This document shows positions 16,965 to 25,743 of a DNA stretch of 64,000 nt, one piece after another. The notes below the pieces were generated by a model, which saw only the letters and a program-made list of their open reading frames with translations, was not told the origin of the DNA and did no database searches. How positions within the stretch are numbered: position 1 is the first letter of the stretch; each line of letters opens with the position of its first letter. The stretch is from Candidatus Heimdallarchaeota archaeon. GTDB lineage: Archaea; Asgardarchaeota; Heimdallarchaeia; Hodarchaeales; Hodarchaeaceae. The translations under genes were made by a program, and so were the position numbers. The stretch is from assembly GCA_019057635.1 (NCBI GenBank), contig DXJL01000133.1, positions 1 through 64,000 on the forward strand, in the 5' to 3' direction.

Positions 16965-18210
16965 TGGCATCATCCTCTCTTTTAATATTAGAATTAATGT
17001 TTTTTCGAGTTTTTCTCAGTGATTGCTTCTTTTTGAGGGCTATTCTTTTTATATCCTCATATTCTACTTTTTCTGTAATCATCTCGTCCCCGATAAAACC
17101 ACGCTTCACTTTTACACTATCATCCCCCTCTCCAATTTTGATTTTTTGCATAGTAGAATTACGTGAAATAATGTGCCTAAAGCTGGATAATACTCGGACT
17201 CCTAATGTTCCTAATTCACGCATAAGCAATAAGGAAACTTCTTGAACTTTCTCGGGTTTAACAATGGCTTGAAGAAGATATCCTGGTCTGTTCTTTTTCA
17301 TCAGTGTATTTATCGCAATAAAATCTAAAACTAAATTTTCACGGAAGAGGATATCAAATAAGTAACCAATGGTTTCTCCATCTACATCGTCAACATTTGT
17401 CTCCAGAATCATAATTTCCTCAGAATGCAAATGATTTTTAGTTATTCCAAGAATGATTTGTAGAAATGACTGTTTGCCTTCTTTTGGAGAATGAGTACCA
17501 AAACTTCTTCCAATCTTCTCCATTTTCATACTCGGTAAATACTGAATTGCGTTTGCTTGTAAAGAGGCTAAAATTGCAGCTCCTGTAGGTGTTAATAGTT
17601 CCTCATTCACAGGTCCCCCTTGAATTTCTAAATTACCCATTTGAATGATTTCTGTTGTAGCAGGTGCCGGAACAGTGACCAAACCATGAGCAATTGTCCG
17701 AGTTCCTCCTCCTACAGCAATAGGTAAAAGGTGAATGTGTAGCTCTTCTTTTCGAATTAACTCCAAGAGATAATAGAATCCCAGAATATCTAGAATAGTG
17801 TCGATGGTTGCTAGTTCATGGAAATGAAAATTTCCGTTATCACTCGTAGCACCATGAATTTTTTTTTCTGCCCCAATTAAATAGTTTAATGCATTATGTG
17901 CTTTCTTTATTGATATCTCCATCTGTAGAAACGAATGACTTAGATTTGTCAAAATATCTACTAACTCGTGAGGTTGAAAGCGTTTCTTTGCGTTTGTGAC
18001 CAGTTGTAGCCCAAAAAATCCTTCAATTTTAACTTTCTTCCAATTTAACAGAAATTGAGGATCATAATCAACTAATTTTGATTGAAATTTGTTACAAAAG
18101 TCATTACGTTGTTCTTCGGAGCATAAATCTAATAACGCAGCGATGAGCATATCTCCTGCCGCGCCTGAAATACTGGAATCAATTATTAGCAATGTCATCG
18201 TCAATTTCAT
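16957..18210 (-). CDS. larC: LarC, nickel insertion protein
   Basis: LarC is the CTP-dependent cyclometallase that puts nickel into the pincer cofactor. The N terminus has DSSISGAAGDM, the family's G-GDM signature, then HFHELATIDTILDILG with the conserved HFHE, and VNEELLTPTGAAIL. The C-terminal part carries ETNVDDVDGE and the LarC2-type region with a basic end. In Lactobacillus LarC is made from two frames by a programmed frameshift; here it is one uninterrupted frame of 417 residues. The frame opens at ATG 18210, with an alternative ATG at 18198 just before the first strand. It lies upstream of larB with a short overlap and faces a palindromic candidate operator at 18303-18319. Confidence 0.94.
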   Translation of the reverse strand: MKLTMTLLIIDSSISGAAGDMLIAALLDLCSEEQRNDFCNKFQSKLVDYDPQFLLNWKKVKIEGFFGLQLVTNAKKRFQPHELVDILTNLSHSFLQMEISIKKAHNALNYLIGAEKKIHGATSDNGNFHFHELATIDTILDILGFYYLLELIRKEELHIHLLPIAVGGGTRTIAHGLVTVPAPATTEIIQMGNLEIQGGPVNEELLTPTGAAILASLQANAIQYLPSMKMEKIGRSFGTHSPKEGKQSFLQIILGITKNHLHSEEIMILETNVDDVDGETIGYLFDILFRENLVLDFIAINTLMKKNRPGYLLQAIVKPEKVQEVSLLLMRELGTLGVRVLSSFRHIISRNSTMQKIKIGEGDDSVKVKRGFIGDEMITEKVEYEDIKRIALKKKQSLRKTRKNINSNIKREDDANA

Positions 18211-18302
18211 AAAAAACTAGAGTGTATTCAAAATTTTTTACTAGAAAAATAATTGAGTTTATCGTTTGGAGGAGAAGAAATTCAGTAAATTTTTAATTTC
18301 TT

Positions 18303-18319
18303 ACTAAAATTATTTTAGT
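18303..18319. promoter_or_regulatory. 17-bp perfect palindrome in the larC / longin divergent region
   Basis: ACTAAAAT (18303-18310), a central T, and ATTTTAGT (18312-18319) form a perfect 8+1+8 palindrome. It sits in the 261-base region between the divergent larC and longin-like genes, about 95 bases from the larC start and 155 from the other. The short spacer and full symmetry are what a dimeric repressor would bind. Since larC handles nickel, a metal-responsive regulator is possible but is only a guess. AT-rich DNA makes such palindromes less surprising. Confidence 0.35.
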
Positions 18320-18471
18320 GTCCCGATTACCATCATTGATTGTATTGCTTTCATTCCAACGAATGAAGAAAAGACAGAAAAAACTAAGCCATTAAGCTTA
18401 CTTAAATTACGGAAAAAGATAACATTAATTATCCCTCAATTTTTAATTATAATCGAATATAGGTAATTATC

Positions 18472-19206
18472 TTGATAGGCGTTAACATCACAACAAAGAA
18501 TGGACTTTTACTTTTTTCCCATTCATTTATGCCTGGTTTTTCTGATGTTGACGAAGATTTACGGGCGGGTTTAATGAGTGCGGTTCTCAATGCAGTTAAA
18601 GAAACCGATGACGAATCAGGTATAAAGACAATTGATCAAGGAAAATACATTGTTCACATAATAGAGGGAAATTACACGTATGGAATATTTTTCTCTCATG
18701 AGCACGATATAAAGGAAATGAATTTTGCAAATACAACGTTGCGGAATTTTGAAACTACATTTAAGAAGGAATTAGAAGACGAGTTATCCTTTGATAATCA
18801 TCAATTCGTTGATTTCACCGATTTCTTGAAAAGAGAATACAATTCCTTGATCTCAATTGATGTTGTCGGATTAAGCAAGATCATTGATATAATGGACAAC
18901 TCATTTTTTTCTGATTATATCTTGCTAGAAAAACCGAATTTTCATCAGGTTTTCACCACAATCTCACTTCCTGACGTTTATCCTGATGCTAATAGTCTTG
19001 CCCAGATGTGTAAAGTAATCATTGAGTCAAGTATATTGATTGGTCAAGAGATTGAACAACTTCAGTTTTCATTAGGTAGGGAATACATGGTATTCGTCGA
19101 TCGGTTTAGAAAGTATGTAGTTATCATCATTATCATAAAGAAAAATCGAGAAAAAGCACAAAAGGAAATTATCCGCTTAAAAAGTAAAATTGTTAGCTCA
19201 CTCTGA
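18472..19206 (+). CDS. Longin/roadblock-like domain protein
   Basis: The first 120 residues read like a longin-type domain: IGVNITTKNGLLLFSHSF (two strands with a turn), a helix, KYIVHIIEGNYTYGIFFS (two strands) and a closing amphipathic helix. The second half is helical, then ends in a strand-rich part (YVVIIIIIKKN) and a basic helix. Longin and roadblock domains in Asgard archaea are linked to small-GTPase and membrane-traffic modules; no GTPase lies in this window. The start is TTG at 18472 with AGGT seven bases before. The assignment is from fold pattern, not from strict motifs, and a Bet3- or profilin-like fold cannot be excluded. Confidence 0.65.
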   Translation: MIGVNITTKNGLLLFSHSFMPGFSDVDEDLRAGLMSAVLNAVKETDDESGIKTIDQGKYIVHIIEGNYTYGIFFSHEHDIKEMNFANTTLRNFETTFKKELEDELSFDNHQFVDFTDFLKREYNSLISIDVVGLSKIIDIMDNSFFSDYILLEKPNFHQVFTTISLPDVYPDANSLAQMCKVIIESSILIGQEIEQLQFSLGREYMVFVDRFRKYVVIIIIIKKNREKAQKEIIRLKSKIVSSL

Positions 19207-19216
19207 GACAATTAAC

Positions 19217-19903
19217 CTATTTTTGAAATTCTAAATCTTCAATCCAGTTCACATTTTCCCCTCCATTGATCCAATATTTCCAGCGTATATAGATTAGACA
19301 TCCAGTAATTATAATTATAAATACCACAGCAAAAATAGAAATGAAGGGAGCCGTATTATTTGGGTTTATGTCAGCATCAAATGGATAAAGTACCAACGTA
19401 GGTAAATCAAAGGGATTAAGAAAATCAAAAAACCAATCAACTAAAGTAATAACAGCTGCAAGACTAAAGTTCTTTGTATCAACCTTTATGAATAACAAAA
19501 GTAAAAATGCTTCACATAATTCGAATGTATGGGCTGCTAAAGAAACAATATCAAAAAATGTTGGTTGGACAGAGAACACAATAATGTAGCCAAAAAATAC
19601 TCTTATAAGACCTATAAAAGTGATCACATTGAGTACTTGAATATTTTTTTTCAGTCCCAAAGTGACCGTCAAAAAAACACCAAACAATATGGCAAATGTA
19701 TTGGAGTCTGGAATGAAGATCCAGAATATGGGATGGTAATAGGCATACTGCCAATAAAAAAGAATAAGCCCATAGGCTGGTATTATTATGTTGATAGCAA
19801 TCCAGAGAACTAAAAACCACTTTGGGAGATTAAATAACGAATCTCTCACAGATTGGATGTCGATTGATCTCAATTTTTTAATCGAAGTCCAGTCACTTAC
19901 CAT
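19217..19903 (-). CDS. DUF1405-type integral membrane protein
   Basis: About seven hydrophobic segments span the 228 residues. After the first membrane helix there is the block YYHPIFWIFIPDSNTFAILF, matching the PDS signature of the DUF1405 (YpjA-like) family, found in Bacillus and many archaea. The C-terminal part has a conserved-looking WFFDFLNPFD. The family has no known activity. The gene is convergent with the longin-like gene (10 bases between stops) and divergent from the Fpg gene. The N-terminal 25 residues are cytosolic and basic. Confidence 0.75.
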   Translation of the reverse strand: MVSDWTSIKKLRSIDIQSVRDSLFNLPKWFLVLWIAINIIIPAYGLILFYWQYAYYHPIFWIFIPDSNTFAILFGVFLTVTLGLKKNIQVLNVITFIGLIRVFFGYIIVFSVQPTFFDIVSLAAHTFELCEAFLLLLFIKVDTKNFSLAAVITLVDWFFDFLNPFDLPTLVLYPFDADINPNNTAPFISIFAVVFIIIITGCLIYIRWKYWINGGENVNWIEDLEFQK

Positions 19904-19995
19904 TCAAATCTATCCTTAAGTTATGTTATACTTGTATATAACAGAAATTATGAGTCAACCCTCTCGTTAAAGAGCTTTTTCTAAGGAATAAATCG

Positions 19996-20004
19996 TTAAA
20001 TATA
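19996..20004 (+). promoter_or_regulatory. TATA-like element of the Fpg gene
   Basis: TTAAATATA lies about 28 bases before the ATG of the glycosylase gene. This is the spacing expected for an archaeal TATA box when the transcript starts at or next to the start codon, so the mRNA may be leaderless. No ribosome-binding site is visible before this ATG, which agrees. Confidence 0.45.
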
Positions 20005-20027
20005 GGCGTTTTATCTTCTTAAAATCA

Positions 20028-20879
20028 ATGCCTGAATTACCAGAACTTGAAGCAATTAGTAAATATTTGACCAAAAAATTATCTGGTGAAATTGTCGCTA
20101 GATTTGATACTTTTTTTCACACTGTTATAAGATTTCCTGACACAAAAACAATTCAAACTTTACTAGTAGGAGCTAGACTTGAGAAAGTAAGCAGAAAAGG
20201 CAAACTAATGGTGTTTCAATTCAGGTCGATTGATACATATCTCCACCTCTGTATTGACCATGGACTCATTGGCCGTTTTGCTTGGGAAAAGGTGAAAGCA
20301 CCTGCTAAAACTGTCTTGAGGCTCAAGTTCCAGTCAGGATCTTCCTTAATATATCATGATAGACGTTTACATGGGGCCATATGGTTGTTTCATGGTACGA
20401 ACAAAGAAAACACCCTCTTTCCATCTAAAGTTAGAAATTACGGGCCTGATATCCTAACTATCTCACTAGATGAATTCAAATCTAGAATTAGGCAATATCG
20501 AGGGGAAATCAAGGGAGTTCTAACCAAACAGGAGTTTGTTACAGGAATAGGAAATGCTTACGCTGATGAAATTTTGTTTAATGCACGAATCCATCCTTTT
20601 ACGAAACGGACAAATCTTAGTTCCAGCGAGATAGAAAGATTGTATAAATCGTGCACTTCAATCTTAGGACATGGAGTATCTGAAATTACTAATTGGTTAT
20701 TCACAACGGATAAAATAGATAATCAGCGATTTTGGAGGAAAGAATTGTTTAGAATTCATCTGAGAGGGGAGCAACCCTGCTATAACTGTGGAAAATCCAT
20801 ATCTTCAATTAAAGCAAATCGACGGATAACGAATTTTTGTCGCACTTGTCAAACATCTCGCAACAAGAATTTTATTTAA
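20028..20879 (+). CDS. mutM: Formamidopyrimidine-DNA glycosylase (Fpg/Nei family)
   Basis: This is a base-excision repair enzyme that removes oxidised purines such as 8-oxoguanine and nicks the strand by beta,delta-elimination. The protein begins MPELPELEA, giving the catalytic N-terminal proline and E3 after Met removal. The lysine of SRKGKL, the helix-two-turn-helix segment GIGNAYADEILF and a C-terminal zinc finger (CYNC near residue 248 and CRTC near 273, with the intervening RRITNF loop) are all present. The length of 283 is standard. Fpg proteins are common in bacteria and uncommon in archaea, so this gene may have come by transfer. It appears to be monocistronic with a TATA-like box close to the ATG. 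Confidence 0.95.
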   Translation: MPELPELEAISKYLTKKLSGEIVARFDTFFHTVIRFPDTKTIQTLLVGARLEKVSRKGKLMVFQFRSIDTYLHLCIDHGLIGRFAWEKVKAPAKTVLRLKFQSGSSLIYHDRRLHGAIWLFHGTNKENTLFPSKVRNYGPDILTISLDEFKSRIRQYRGEIKGVLTKQEFVTGIGNAYADEILFNARIHPFTKRTNLSSSEIERLYKSCTSILGHGVSEITNWLFTTDKIDNQRFWRKELFRIHLRGEQPCYNCGKSISSIKANRRITNFCRTCQTSRNKNFI

Positions 20880-20913
20880 TAGGAAGTAATTTTATAGAGT
20901 GCTAAGTAAATTT

Positions 20914-20946
20914 ATTCTTCCTCCCCTATGAAAGGATAGGAAGAAT
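20914..20946. promoter_or_regulatory. Inverted repeat before the acyl-CoA synthetase gene
   Basis: ATTCTTCCT at 20914-20922 and AGGAAGAAT at 20938-20946 are a perfect 9-bp inverted repeat with a 15-base spacer that itself contains a weaker CCTAT/ATAGG pairing. It lies between the Fpg stop and the start at 20965. As RNA it would fold into a long stem shortly before the start codon; as DNA it could be an operator. There is no T-run after it, so a terminator is less likely. Confidence 0.3.
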
Positions 20947-20964
20947 TTATCGAATATTGTCAGG

Positions 20965-22359
20965 ATGAAATTCACGATGCTGGACTTTTTCTTTGAACCA
21001 CGATCTGTTGCCATTCTAGGTGCTTCTTCTGATGAGAAAAAGTACGGTCGTTTGATTTTTAATCATTTTGTGGTTCCTTATTTCAAGAGAGTCTTTCCAA
21101 TCAATCCTCGTGTTTCAGAAATAATGGGTATTAAATGTTACAAAAGTGTATTTGATCTACCAGAAGTTCCTGACCTGGCTGTGGTTGTTTTACCAACTAA
21201 GTTGGCAATTCAAGCCATTGCAGATGCTTCAAAACGAGGAATACCTGCAATCGTATGTATAACAGCAGGATTCTCAGAAGTCGGACGTGATGATCTACAA
21301 GAAGAATTAGTGAAGGCATTAGGCGACTCACGTTTAATTGGGCCGAATTGTCTTGGAATAGTGGATACTCACTCTCAGGTAAATACATTGTTTCCAAATT
21401 TTGAACTTCCTGAAAAAGGAAACGTGTCTTTGATATCACAATCAGGTTCACTTGCTATTGATCTTCTTCTTGCCCTTCAGCAGAATAAAATAGGACTCAA
21501 GCGATTCGTTTCCTACGGAAACGCTGCAGATCTGAACGAGACTGACTTTATTGAATATTTTGGCCAAGACCCAGATACAAAAGTAATAGGAGCATATATA
21601 GAAGGAGTAAAAGCTGGTCGCAAATTCATCAAGGTCTCGAAATCGATAGCTCGTAAAAAACCAATTGTTGTTCTAAAGCTTCCTTCTACAGAGAATGTTT
21701 CAATGGCTGCTAAGGGACATACTGGTGCAGTAGCTAGCACTATGGGAATCTACAAAGAAATATTAAGACAGTCAGGGATCATTCAATGTGATAGTACTTC
21801 TCAATTTATAAATTCCATCAAAGCACTTTACACACAACCACCTGCATTTGGTAATCGTATAGCACTCGTCACAAATACAGGCGGACCCGCTGCAATGGCA
21901 TTATATCGAATGAATCGCTATCAATTAGAATTGGCAGAATTACCTGATACTGTGGTGGACGAGACAGAAGTTGTTATTAGGAAACACGCGGTGCATACGT
22001 CCATCTCAAGAGATAAAAACAATAATCCTCTTGCTTTTATGGACTTAACAGGTTCGGCAACCACTGAAGTAATTACTGAGATATCAAAAATATTCCTAAA
22101 GGAGAAAAATGTGTCAGGAATAATAATTGTCCCTAGAAGTGATGCACCAGTTGTATCCAAGGATGCACCCGCTCGGATAGCGCTACTTAAACAAGAATTT
22201 CCAAAAAAACCTATATTAGTGTATAATCTTCCTGATCCTACAGTGAATGCGGAGTTTGAAGGATATGATATTCCAGTATTCCGTACAGCTGAAGATTCTG
22301 TAGATGGAATGTATGCATTAGTCGAAAGAGGACGTATTTTACAAAAATACCTATATTGA
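20965..22359 (+). CDS. ADP-forming acyl-CoA synthetase, alpha subunit
   Basis: This is the alpha subunit of an NDP-forming acetyl/acyl-CoA synthetase, which makes ATP from acyl-CoA in peptide and organic-acid catabolism. Seen here: the CoA-binding Rossmann start SVAILGASSDEKKYGR, LVVLPTKLA-type strands, IGPNCLGI, and SQSGSLA. The phosphohistidine loop is KGHTGAVAS, where the histidine is transiently phosphorylated. The third domain begins at about residue 300 (RIALVTNTGGPA). At 464 residues it is a stand-alone alpha subunit; the ATP-grasp beta subunit is not next to it or elsewhere in the window. ATGs at 20965 and 20977 are both possible starts. A kinase-fold gene follows after 12 bases with a perfect GAGGAG site. 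Confidence 0.93.
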   Translation: MKFTMLDFFFEPRSVAILGASSDEKKYGRLIFNHFVVPYFKRVFPINPRVSEIMGIKCYKSVFDLPEVPDLAVVVLPTKLAIQAIADASKRGIPAIVCITAGFSEVGRDDLQEELVKALGDSRLIGPNCLGIVDTHSQVNTLFPNFELPEKGNVSLISQSGSLAIDLLLALQQNKIGLKRFVSYGNAADLNETDFIEYFGQDPDTKVIGAYIEGVKAGRKFIKVSKSIARKKPIVVLKLPSTENVSMAAKGHTGAVASTMGIYKEILRQSGIIQCDSTSQFINSIKALYTQPPAFGNRIALVTNTGGPAAMALYRMNRYQLELAELPDTVVDETEVVIRKHAVHTSISRDKNNNPLAFMDLTGSATTEVITEISKIFLKEKNVSGIIIVPRSDAPVVSKDAPARIALLKQEFPKKPILVYNLPDPTVNAEFEGYDIPVFRTAEDSVDGMYALVERGRILQKYLY

Positions 22360-22371
22360 GAGGAGTAAAAT

Positions 22372-23424
22372 ATGAGTGAATTTGAACCTTCATCAGAAAA
22401 ACAACAAAAAATTCACGATCGCGTTAGAGCAATCATTCTGCAATCTAGTGACAAAATTACCGCAAATATTAGGGTAGTTACAGGCTTAATTTCTGATACC
22501 CGGCTTAAACAAATTCGCTGCTTTACTGGAGCTGGAGGAAAAACCTATGTTATTGAAGCTGCCTTATCTACCTCACTTGCCGGAGAAATAGATGGGGGTA
22601 TTGTTCTTAAGTTTGCAAATGATCTCGATGCCGAAGTTAGTAATGCAGAACGACTAACTCGACATTTAACTGTTCGCCAACATGACTGGGAAAAGTGGAA
22701 AGAAAATCACGACTTACCATTACGAATTCGTCGGTACCCTGATCATGTCTTCTCTCCTCAAGTGATACAGGTAATTCCAGAAGTAAAAGCATTACTTCTG
22801 GAGTTTCTGAGTGGATTTAATCCCCTTCTTCAACATACCTTAGAACCAAATGATAGATGGGGTTATGCAGGCTATGCCTTAGCTCGATTACACGGTTCAG
22901 AACAACTCCAAACAAGTGTCCAGCTTTATAATCCATTGTTTAAACTGTTGAAACAATATATTGACGAACGATATATTGAGTATTGGATTACTATCTTAGA
23001 ACAATCTAAAGGTGGAGTAGAATTCATCCATGGTGACAGCCACATGAGTAATATTCTTGTTTCTCCTACAAGTATTGCGTGGATAGATTCAATAATGTTA
23101 CCGAAGTTAGATAGAATGGATGATATTGGTTACATACTCAGTCATGTAGTACAAGAAGAAGTAGCAAAGAACATCAGTGTTGGAATTGATATAAAAACGT
23201 TAAGTTCTTCTATTACTCGGTCTTGGGTTCCTTTAATCCTAACTACCTATAAACAGACCTACGATATTTCCCAGCTTTATACTCGGCTACCAATCGATTT
23301 TTTCCTAGGAAGCCATTTAATCATTCGTGCGGGTTTGTGGGAAAAAAATATTGCTGAAATATTGGTAAAATTAGGTCAGCATTTCATTCATGAAATGCCA
23401 GTCTCCAAGCTCCTTGAAGAATAG
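22372..23424 (+). CDS. APH/choline-kinase-fold phosphotransferase
   Basis: The C-terminal lobe has the phosphotransferase signature HGDSHMSN (catalytic loop, around residue 221), followed by WIDS where the metal-binding aspartate of the IDxE/DFG position stands, and DDIGYIL. The N-terminal lobe has a glycine-containing loop (TGAGGKTYVIEA) and a lysine strand (GGIVLKFAND). Such kinases act on small alcohols, sugars or amines such as choline, fructosamine or aminoglycosides; the substrate cannot be told here. It follows the acyl-CoA synthetase alpha gene by 12 bases with GAGAGGAG as ribosome-binding site, so they are likely co-transcribed. The length of 350 is normal for the fold. Confidence 0.82.
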   Translation: MSEFEPSSEKQQKIHDRVRAIILQSSDKITANIRVVTGLISDTRLKQIRCFTGAGGKTYVIEAALSTSLAGEIDGGIVLKFANDLDAEVSNAERLTRHLTVRQHDWEKWKENHDLPLRIRRYPDHVFSPQVIQVIPEVKALLLEFLSGFNPLLQHTLEPNDRWGYAGYALARLHGSEQLQTSVQLYNPLFKLLKQYIDERYIEYWITILEQSKGGVEFIHGDSHMSNILVSPTSIAWIDSIMLPKLDRMDDIGYILSHVVQEEVAKNISVGIDIKTLSSSITRSWVPLILTTYKQTYDISQLYTRLPIDFFLGSHLIIRAGLWEKNIAEILVKLGQHFIHEMPVSKLLEE

Positions 23425-23450
23425 ATGTGGCTTCTTTTTGTATGTTCTGA

Positions 23451-24452
23451 CTAAATATTGAGAATCCCAAGTGCATATGCAGCAGCTTGAGATGCACGAA
23501 GGGGTTCTGATGCCTTATTTCCAATATGGAACATTGGAATCTCTTTTCTCACCTCTAAAGGAAGTCCTTTTTCTTCATTTCCAAAAATAAAGAATAGATT
23601 TCCTAATTCTTCCATGTGAAATTTTACTATTTCGGGTAATTTGGAAATAGGATGTGATCCCCATAGAGAAAATCCGAAAAAGTGTTTTTTCTCATTTTCT
23701 TCTAGGATTTGCGAAAGAGCTGGAACTATTTTATAGGATACTTTTGAGATACCTTTGAAGAAAGTACTTTCCACTTGTTCGACCACTTTCTTAACGATGT
23801 TGTTTTCATCAGTTAACAAGATTTGTGTTTTGAATGTTAAAGCCAAACGGAAAAAATCTGCAATTTCTTGAACTGTATAGGGAGAGTATAGTATCAATGT
23901 AGGTGAAGCAGATTTTCTCTCAATAGGAGAAATTGAGGGAATTTTTTTCCCTAACCGTACTTTTATTGGTAAATTTCCGTTCTTTGTCTGATTCCCCTGC
24001 CTAACTTCTAAATATAAATGAAAATCAGCTTTGGAATTATGTATATAACTTTTCTTCCTTAATCGGTCAATAATGGCTTTCTTATGGAATGGAATGCGTC
24101 CAAACGCCTTATAATTGACATTTACGTTAGTATTTTCAGTATGCTCTGAAAGAAAATTTTCCAAACTTGTTAATAATTGAGATAATGAATTTGTTTCAAA
24201 TTCAAATTGGTTTTGTAAAAAGACAACTAAGTTATTTACTCCTGGATTCTGGAGGATTATATCACGTACATCTGACGAAAAGTCCGTGCTATTTAACATT
24301 TTTATTAACAGACGGTTTCGACTACCCCATGTGTCATTTATTATACTGATTGATTTTGAATATTTACGTAGAGTACCAGTCAAATCCTTTGCAATGGTTT
24401 CTTGTTCTTCATGAGTTACAAATCTAGCGAGCTTTACTAAAAGGAAAATCAT
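23451..24452 (-). CDS. SPOUT (TrmH-like) methyltransferase with THUMP-like N terminus
   Basis: The C-terminal 90 residues have the SpoU/TrmH motifs: NLFFIFGNEEKGLP (SAM-binding knot, motif 2) and the closing ASEPLRASQAAAYALG (motif 3, normally SLNVSVAA). The N-terminal 160 residues contain a block (KAFGRIPFHKKAIIDRL followed by ADFHLYLEVRQG) that looks like a THUMP RNA-binding domain. The combination points to a tRNA or rRNA methyltransferase, with the target unknown. I chose the ATG at 24452; a TTG five codons earlier is in frame. The motif 3 serine/asparagine pattern is altered, which may affect substrate choice. Confidence 0.75.
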   Translation of the reverse strand: MIFLLVKLARFVTHEEQETIAKDLTGTLRKYSKSISIINDTWGSRNRLLIKMLNSTDFSSDVRDIILQNPGVNNLVVFLQNQFEFETNSLSQLLTSLENFLSEHTENTNVNVNYKAFGRIPFHKKAIIDRLRKKSYIHNSKADFHLYLEVRQGNQTKNGNLPIKVRLGKKIPSISPIERKSASPTLILYSPYTVQEIADFFRLALTFKTQILLTDENNIVKKVVEQVESTFFKGISKVSYKIVPALSQILEENEKKHFFGFSLWGSHPISKLPEIVKFHMEELGNLFFIFGNEEKGLPLEVRKEIPMFHIGNKASEPLRASQAAAYALGILNI

Positions 24453-24576
24453 CAAGGAATCGTCCAAAATCGTTCAGCATTGATTACAATTACAGAGGAG
24501 AATATATGGAGGTTCAAAATAAATCTTCGTTACCGACCCTCTTCCTCATATTTTAGCACTTCGGAGATAATTTAAC

Positions 24577-25638
24577 ATGAAATTAATTGTTAATGGAGAA
24601 GAAGTTGATTTACCAGCAGTCTGGTGGAATTCCGAGCAAAAAATGGTTCAGCTGATTGACCAAACAAAATTACCTTTTCAGATCGCAATTCATTCCTGTT
24701 CTACTTATCATCACACAGTAAACGCGATAAAATCGATGAAGATTCGTGGGGCCCCTTCAATAGGTGCTACTGCTGCCTATGGATTGGCACAAGCTATAAA
24801 CGAATTTTGGGATGAACCAGAATATTTAACAAAAGTTTCTTCAGCATATGATCAGTTATTATTATCACGACCCACTGCTGTTGATTTGAAAAGAGGCTTA
24901 GATCATGTAAAAAAATCTTGGGCGGTCTCTCCAGACGAAGCTATTGTACAAGCACAAAAGTTTGCACACAATATCTCTATGCAAGGAAAAAAAATAGGGG
25001 AAGTAGGGAAAAGCTTAATCAGAGAAAATATGAACATTCTCACTCATTGTCATACAGGTGCGTTAGCATTAGTCGATCACGGATCCGCTATAGCTCCATT
25101 AATAGCTTCTTGGGAGGATGGTGTACGTTTTCATGTTTATGTTGATGAAACACGGCCCCGGATGCAAGGAAGGCTTACTTCATGGGAATTGACTCAATAT
25201 GGAATCGATCATACTGTTATCTGTGATTCAGCAAGTGGTCATCTTATGTCATCAGGTAAAGTAGATCTGATTATTTTAGGAGCAGATCGGGTAACAAAAA
25301 ATGGTGATATAGCAAATAAAATAGGAACTCACAATCTAGCGGTAATTGCCAATCACTATTCTATTCCATTTTATTCTGCTTTTCCCGATACCACATTTGA
25401 TATTAACACTTTGACAGGCACAGAAATAACGATTGAAGAACGTAATACTCAGGAAATTTACGAGATTCGAGGATTATCTAAAACAACGAGAACACAGATT
25501 TCTGTCTCAGTATATCAGGAGAATACACATTGTTATAATCCTGCTTTTGATGTCACGCCAGCTGAATTATTAAGTGGCTATATCACTCCTCATGGGATAT
25601 TATCAAAGGAAGATCTTGGTCGAGTTTATTCAAACTAG
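24577..25638 (+). CDS. mtnA: Methylthioribose-1-phosphate isomerase (MtnA, eIF2B-alpha family)
   Basis: This enzyme isomerises 5-methylthioribose-1-phosphate to methylthioribulose-1-phosphate in methionine salvage. Seen: IRGAPSIG at 56-63, THCHTGALA with the catalytic C158, ETRPRMQGRLT at 191-201, CDSASGHLM, LGADRVTKNGDIANKIGT with the catalytic D237, and IEERN. The length of 353 fits MtnA better than the shorter ribose-1,5-bisphosphate isomerases, which share the fold. An oddity is that the usual THCNAG is THCHTG here. No other methionine-salvage genes are in the window. A 16-codon frame with a strong ribosome-binding site (24506-24556) precedes it. Confidence 0.92.
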   Translation: MKLIVNGEEVDLPAVWWNSEQKMVQLIDQTKLPFQIAIHSCSTYHHTVNAIKSMKIRGAPSIGATAAYGLAQAINEFWDEPEYLTKVSSAYDQLLLSRPTAVDLKRGLDHVKKSWAVSPDEAIVQAQKFAHNISMQGKKIGEVGKSLIRENMNILTHCHTGALALVDHGSAIAPLIASWEDGVRFHVYVDETRPRMQGRLTSWELTQYGIDHTVICDSASGHLMSSGKVDLIILGADRVTKNGDIANKIGTHNLAVIANHYSIPFYSAFPDTTFDINTLTGTEITIEERNTQEIYEIRGLSKTTRTQISVSVYQENTHCYNPAFDVTPAELLSGYITPHGILSKEDLGRVYSN

Positions 25639-25743
25639 AGGAAATAGGAATAATCTTTATAGAACCTTTTTAAAAGATGAATCATAAATTCAACATAAGT
25701 AGCTCTGAAATCCAGCATAAAACAGCTGTGAGGTAGCATAATT

